Assembly: GCA_030743445.1 (NCBI GenBank)
Contig: JASLSL010000022.1
Coordinates: 1-9,096, forward strand
Reading direction: 5' to 3'
From: Alphaproteobacteria bacterium
GTDB taxonomy: Bacteria; Pseudomonadota; Alphaproteobacteria; UBA8366
Length of the DNA: 9,096 bases
This document shows, in pieces, positions 5,668 to 9,096 of the stretch. How positions within the stretch are numbered: the first letter of the stretch is position 1; the number at the start of each line of letters is the position of its first letter. The notes under the pieces were generated by a model. The model was not told the origin of the DNA. It saw only the letters and a program-made list of their open reading frames with translations, and did not search any database. The translations under genes and the position numbers were made by a program.

Positions 5668-6477
5668 ATGGGCGAAATCAAGCAACGACTCGGTTACAGC
5701 GATTTCGACGCCAGATATGGCTACGACCAACTCAACGAGTTTTGCCGGCAAAACCTGCAGCGCCCGATTCCCGAACATCCCTTCGAACTGCTCCAGGACG
5801 GGATCGAGCGGGTCTCGCTCCTCGGCTCGGACTATTGCCGCAAGCTTCGCAACATGATCGATCTGGATTCGGTTTTCCTGAAGCAGCGGGCGTTCAAGGT
5901 CCACACGCTGACGAATATCCTGAACCGGGAATTGGACGATCGGCTTGTCGCTTACTTCCATAGCGAGTACCTGCCGCTGTGGTGCGGCTTCGAGAAATCC
6001 GCAGCCGGCAATCGCAACGGCCATTCCTTCCGTTGGCATTGCGACGAAGGCCCGAGCAAGCATCTGCTGCTCTCGCTCTGCCTCAACGGAACATACGCCC
6101 ATGGCGATACGATCGAGTTCGTCGAGCGCGGCACGACCGACGCGTTCAAGCGCGCCGGGTATGTCTCGGGCGATATGTCGGAACCCACACTCGACCTCGT
6201 CCGGCGGGCGACGGGCTACGGCGTGGACTGGCGACCCCGGCGGCTCGAAATGGCGGCCGGCGACGGAGCCCTGTTCGAGCCGGCGAACGTCCTGCATCGC
6301 GGCATCTCACCGGCGCACGGGTCGCGATACATGATTGAAGTCTGCCTCGTCCCGAGTCCGGCACCGTGGCAGGAGATGTGTGCGTATTACGCCGTGCCGT
6401 CGACAAGCGCCGACTGGCCGCTGGTCGATGACGCCTGGCCGGCGCAGGTTCTCGCGACCGCCGAACAGGTCGCCTGA
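5668..6477 (+). CDS. Putative Fe(II)/2-oxoglutarate-type oxygenase (DSBH fold)
   Basis: A 269-aa protein of no family I can name. The second half carries the pattern of non-heme Fe(II)/2OG dioxygenases: H124-C-D126 in SFRWHCDEG, a distal H210 in GALFEPANVLHRG, and R220 ten residues later in GSRYMIEVC, where the 2OG-binding arginine is expected. Spacing between HxD and the distal His (84-86 residues) is normal. The segments HLLLSLCLNG and GDTIEFVE fit the intervening strands. The first ~110 residues are polar and mostly helical-looking. No signal peptide is seen. The start at 5668 is chosen on its SD; 5605 would add 21 residues. It is divergent from the ABC1 kinase and 68 nt upstream of the Mo hydroxylase on the same strand. 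The substrate is unknown; the fold call is inference from the motif. Confidence 0.7.
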   Translation: MGEIKQRLGYSDFDARYGYDQLNEFCRQNLQRPIPEHPFELLQDGIERVSLLGSDYCRKLRNMIDLDSVFLKQRAFKVHTLTNILNRELDDRLVAYFHSEYLPLWCGFEKSAAGNRNGHSFRWHCDEGPSKHLLLSLCLNGTYAHGDTIEFVERGTTDAFKRAGYVSGDMSEPTLDLVRRATGYGVDWRPRRLEMAAGDGALFEPANVLHRGISPAHGSRYMIEVCLVPSPAPWQEMCAYYAVPSTSADWPLVDDAWPAQVLATAEQVA

Positions 6478-6545
6478 AGCCGGATGGATCGCTCGCCCAC
6501 TTTCCCCATTACACAATCGGGACGACCTGCCGCTAAGATACCGGG

Positions 6546-8861
6546 ATGACGACCGGTATCGGCAAATCCGTCAGACGCGTCGAGGATGCGCGTCTCCTGA
6601 CCGGACAAGGCGAGTTCAGCGACGACCTGAACCTCGCGGGCCAAGCCTATGCGGTGTTCCTGCGGTCACCCCACGCCCACGTGCGCATCCAAAACATCGA
6701 GACGGCGGCGGCGAAGGCGGCGCCCGGTGTGCTTGCGGTCTTGACCGGTACGGACTTCCTCGCCGACGGACTGGAGCCGTTACGCCATCGCGGCAACCCA
6801 AAAGACGTCGAACTCAAGAACCGCGACGGTTCGGAAATCTTCTACACCCCGCTCCACCCGATCGTGACCGACAAAGTCCGGCGGGTCGGCGAGATCGTCG
6901 CCATCGCGGTTGCCGAGACGCAGGAGCGGGCGCGCGACGCGGCCGAGCTGATCGAGATCGACTACCAAGTCCTGCCGGCGGTCGCCAATGTCGATGTGGC
7001 GATGGCCGACGGTGCGGCGCTGGTCTGGGACGAGGTGCCGGGAAACCTCGTGGTCGACGACCTGAAGGGCGACCCGGATGCGGTCCGGGTGGCGTTCGAG
7101 GCGGCGGCCCATGTGGTCGAGATCGAATCTTACAACAACCGGGTCACCGGCGTGCCGATGGAGCCGCGCGCCGCGATCGGCGAGTACGATCCGGGCGCCG
7201 ACCATTACACCCTCAACGCCGGCGGCCAGGGCGTCGTCAGGTTTCGCACCGAGCTCGCCCCGGTCCTCGGGGTCGAGCCCGCACAAATCCGGGTCGTCAG
7301 CCGCGACGTCGGCGGCGGCTACGGCACCCGCAACTCGACCTATTCGGAGTTCGCCCTGGTGCTGTGGGCGGCGAAGCACTGCGGCCGGCCGGTGAAGTGG
7401 ACCGCGACGCGGAGCGAAAGCTTCCTCAGCGACTATTGCGGCCGCAACATGCTGACAAAAGGCGCGTTGGCGCTCGACGCCGGCGGCCGGTTCCTCGCGA
7501 TGCGGACCGAGAACATTGCCGACCTCGGCACCCACACGGTGACCTTCGTGCCGCTGTCGCGCGGCCCCTCGGTCACCACCGGGGTCTACCGTATCCCGCT
7601 GGTCGACATCGTTTCCAAGGGTGTGCTGACCAACACCTTGCCGACCACCGCCTATCGCGGCGCCGGGCGGCCCGAGGCGATGTTCGTGATCGAGCGGTTG
7701 ATCGACCTCGCGGCAAAGGAAATCGGGATCGACCCGGTCGAGCTGCGCCGGCGCAATTTGATCCCATCCTCAGGCATTCCCTACGACAACAAGACCGGCA
7801 TGATCTACGACAGCGGCGAGTTCGAGCGGGGCATGGACCTGGCGTTGGAGATCGCCGACTGGGACGGCTTTCCCGCACGCCGGGCAGCGGCACGCGAGCG
7901 CAGGATGCTCGCCGGCATCGGCCTCGCCAATTACATCGAGACCGCGACCGGCTGGCCGGTCGAGCGCGGCGAGGTCGAGGTCAAACCGGAAGGCATCGTC
8001 GAGTTGGTGATCGGCACCCAGTCGAGCGGCCAGGGCCACGAAACCTCATACCCCCAGGTCGTCTCGGAGCTGCTCGGCATTCCGTTCCATAGTATCCGAC
8101 TCAAGACCGGCGACACCGATTTCGTCAAGATAGGCGCCGGCTCGCACTCCTCGCGCTCGATGCGGCTCGCGGGGCACCTCTTCGGCCTCGCCATCGACCA
8201 GATCGTCGACCAGGGCAAAAGCGTTGCGGCCGAGGTGCTGGAGGCCGCCGCGGCGGACATCGAATACACCGACGGCGCCTTCCGGGTCGCGGGCACCGAC
8301 CGCGCGCTCGGCCTGTTCGACGCGGCAGCCGCGGCCGGCGAGAACGGCATGGGCCCACTCGCCGGCGACGCCGAGGTGACCGAGCTGATCGCGGCCTTCC
8401 CCAACGGCACCCATGTCGCTGAGGTCGAGGTCGATCCCGAAACCGGGGCGGTGCGCGTGGTGCGCCACACGGTGGTCGACGACGTCGGCCGGGTGATCAA
8501 CCCGATGATCGTCCACGGCCAGACCCATGGCGGGTTGGCCCAGGGCGTCGGCCAGGCGCTGATGGAGCACGGGGTCTACGACCAGGCGGGCCAGCTTCTT
8601 TCGGGCTCGTTCATGGACTACGCGATGCCACGGGCCGACCATTTCCCGTCCTTCGACGTCGGCTTCAACGAGGTGCCCGCACCCAGCACGAGGCTCGGGG
8701 TCAAGGGCGGCGGCGAGGGCGGCACCACGGGCGCGTTGCCGGTGGTGATCAACGCCATCGTCGACGCCTTGGCCGAGTATGGCGTCACCCATATCGAGAT
8801 GCCGGCGACGCCGGAGCGCGTCTGGCGCGCGATCAGGGAGGCGCGCAACAATTTTACTTGA
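6546..8861 (+). CDS. Xanthine dehydrogenase/aldehyde oxidase family molybdopterin-binding subunit
   Basis: A 771-aa molybdenum hydroxylase large subunit (CoxL/XdhB/AOR-L type), which hydroxylates aldehydes, N-heterocycles or related compounds at a Mo-cytosine or -pterin dinucleotide site. The N-terminus GIGKSVRRVEDARLLTGQGE is typical, and the a/b hammerhead domain spans about 20-140. Mo-cofactor domains follow: GGGYGTRN (256-263), the active-site loop AYRGAGRPE (369-377), GQGHET (495-500), and the catalytic glutamate E724 in KGGGEGGTTGA. AYRGAGR is the aldehyde-oxidase/form-II type; the AYxCSFR of true CO dehydrogenase is absent. Full length is normal (about 750-800). There is no evident SD before the ATG at 6546, but the family N-terminus supports it. 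No FAD (CoxM) or 2Fe-2S (CoxS) gene lies beside it in the window. It is probably co-transcribed with the oxygenase 68 nt upstream. The substrate cannot be predicted. Confidence 0.93.
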   Translation: MTTGIGKSVRRVEDARLLTGQGEFSDDLNLAGQAYAVFLRSPHAHVRIQNIETAAAKAAPGVLAVLTGTDFLADGLEPLRHRGNPKDVELKNRDGSEIFYTPLHPIVTDKVRRVGEIVAIAVAETQERARDAAELIEIDYQVLPAVANVDVAMADGAALVWDEVPGNLVVDDLKGDPDAVRVAFEAAAHVVEIESYNNRVTGVPMEPRAAIGEYDPGADHYTLNAGGQGVVRFRTELAPVLGVEPAQIRVVSRDVGGGYGTRNSTYSEFALVLWAAKHCGRPVKWTATRSESFLSDYCGRNMLTKGALALDAGGRFLAMRTENIADLGTHTVTFVPLSRGPSVTTGVYRIPLVDIVSKGVLTNTLPTTAYRGAGRPEAMFVIERLIDLAAKEIGIDPVELRRRNLIPSSGIPYDNKTGMIYDSGEFERGMDLALEIADWDGFPARRAAARERRMLAGIGLANYIETATGWPVERGEVEVKPEGIVELVIGTQSSGQGHETSYPQVVSELLGIPFHSIRLKTGDTDFVKIGAGSHSSRSMRLAGHLFGLAIDQIVDQGKSVAAEVLEAAAADIEYTDGAFRVAGTDRALGLFDAAAAAGENGMGPLAGDAEVTELIAAFPNGTHVAEVEVDPETGAVRVVRHTVVDDVGRVINPMIVHGQTHGGLAQGVGQALMEHGVYDQAGQLLSGSFMDYAMPRADHFPSFDVGFNEVPAPSTRLGVKGGGEGGTTGALPVVINAIVDALAEYGVTHIEMPATPERVWRAIREARNNFT

Positions 8862-8865
8862 AGGC

Positions 8866-8972
8866 ACCCCCCTCCCCCTAGCCCCCTCCCTCGTTGGGGA
8901 GGGGGGACAATAATTCGGGTCTGCACTACTCATCCCCTCCCCCCTACGAGGGGGAGGGCTAGGGTGGGGGGT
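8866..8972. repeat. REPIN-like pair of G/C-rich palindromes between convergent genes
   Basis: Two arms of about 40 bp, 8866-8905 and 8934-8972, are imperfect inverted copies of each other. Each arm contains its own hairpin. The left one is CCCCCTCCC (8882-8890), a 6-nt loop and GGGAGGGGG (8897-8905). The right one is CCCTCCCCC (8935-8943), a 6-nt loop and GGGGGAGGG (8950-8958). Both stems are perfect over 9 bp. CTAG tetranucleotides lie at corresponding places in the two arms. A 28-bp A/T-richer centre separates the arms. Such CCCTCCCCC...GGGGGAGGG elements are common dispersed repeats in Proteobacteria. It lies 4 nt after the Mo hydroxylase stop and 19 nt from the stop of the convergent gene, so it may also help end both transcripts. 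Confidence 0.8.
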
Positions 8973-8991
8973 CGGCCGAAAAGCGCGAGCT

Positions 8992-9096
8992 CTACATCCG
9001 GTCGGCGCGGTAGGGGGCGAGGTCGACCCCTGGGTCGCGGCCGGCGACCAGGTCGGCGACGACCCGTCCCATGATCGGCCCCAGCGTCATGCCGAT
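8992..9096 (-). CDS. FAD-dependent oxidoreductase, DAO/DadA type (C-terminal end only)
   Basis: The last 34 codons and the TAG stop of a minus-strand gene that begins beyond the right edge. The translation starts IGMTLGPIMGR and runs through VVADLVAGRDPGVDLAPYRADRM. The 'G(M/V)TLGP..GR.(V/I)ADL..G' pattern followed by '(I/V)DL.PYR..R' is the usual C-terminal end of D-amino-acid dehydrogenase (DadA)-like and other DAO-fold FAD enzymes, where the glycine-rich part contacts FAD. The exact enzyme cannot be told from this fragment. It is convergent with the Mo hydroxylase across the palindromic repeat. Confidence 0.75.
   Translation of the reverse strand: MGMTLGPIMGRVVADLVAGRDPGVDLAPYRADRM

Noticed and set aside
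5593..6297. N-terminal extension of the ABC1 kinase frame to 6297
   Set aside because: It runs antisense to the oxygenase gene, and the kinase family N-terminus is reached at 5592.
6335..8092. 585-aa plus-strand open frame inside the Mo hydroxylase gene
   Set aside because: It is a +1-type shadow, extremely Arg/Pro/Gly-rich, with no recognisable domain; the 771-aa frame carries all family motifs.
6546..8861. Form I carbon monoxide dehydrogenase (CoxL)
   Set aside because: The diagnostic AYxCSFR loop with the Cu-ligand cysteine is absent. The loop is AYRGAGR, and no coxM/coxS genes are adjacent.
8866..8972. CRISPR array or insertion sequence end
   Set aside because: There are only two arms, in inverted order, with no regular spacers, no transposase and no target-site duplication that I can see.

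Overview
The window looks like chromosomal DNA from a high-GC alphaproteobacterium, probably Rhodospirillales-like. The reasons are the three-gene split transhydrogenase arranged as in Rhodospirillum rubrum, the strong G/C preference at third codon positions, and the protein families present. This assignment is inferred from gene content only. I see no rRNA, tRNA, CRISPR array, transposase or phage gene.

Layout from left to right. (1) The start of a small secreted protein gene, cut off by the left edge (minus strand, ATG at 218), with a CtrA-like half-site upstream. (2) The pntAA-pntAB-pntB operon (minus, 3512 to 468), encoding the membrane proton-translocating NAD(P) transhydrogenase. All major catalytic and proton-channel residues can be seen. 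Its downstream flank carries three back-to-back inverted repeats. (3) A divergent control region (3513-3754) with a 29-bp inverted repeat and a tandemly duplicated Shine-Dalgarno segment. On the plus strand it is followed by a 57-aa exported small protein (3755-3928). (4) A two-gene minus-strand unit: an ABC1-family atypical kinase and a 96-aa cupin that share a 4-nt ATGA overlap. (5) Divergent from it on the plus strand, a 269-aa protein with an HxD...H...R pattern typical of Fe(II)/2-oxoglutarate oxygenases. After 68 nt comes a 771-aa molybdenum hydroxylase large subunit of the xanthine dehydrogenase/CoxL family, with no FAD or 2Fe-2S partner gene visible next to it. (6) A G/C-rich, REPIN-like pair of palindromes lies in the gap before the C-terminal end of a convergent FAD-dependent (DAO-type) oxidoreductase cut by the right edge.

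The theme is redox metabolism: NADPH supply by PntAB, an ABC1 kinase of the family linked to quinone metabolism, a probable non-heme iron oxygenase, a molybdopterin hydroxylase and a flavin oxidoreductase. The genes form several independent transcription units and nothing shows that they make one pathway. I found no clear new multi-gene system. The least-described items are the 57-aa exported protein, the DSBH oxygenase next to the ABC1-cupin pair, the orphan Mo hydroxylase subunit with variant motifs, and the paired palindrome.
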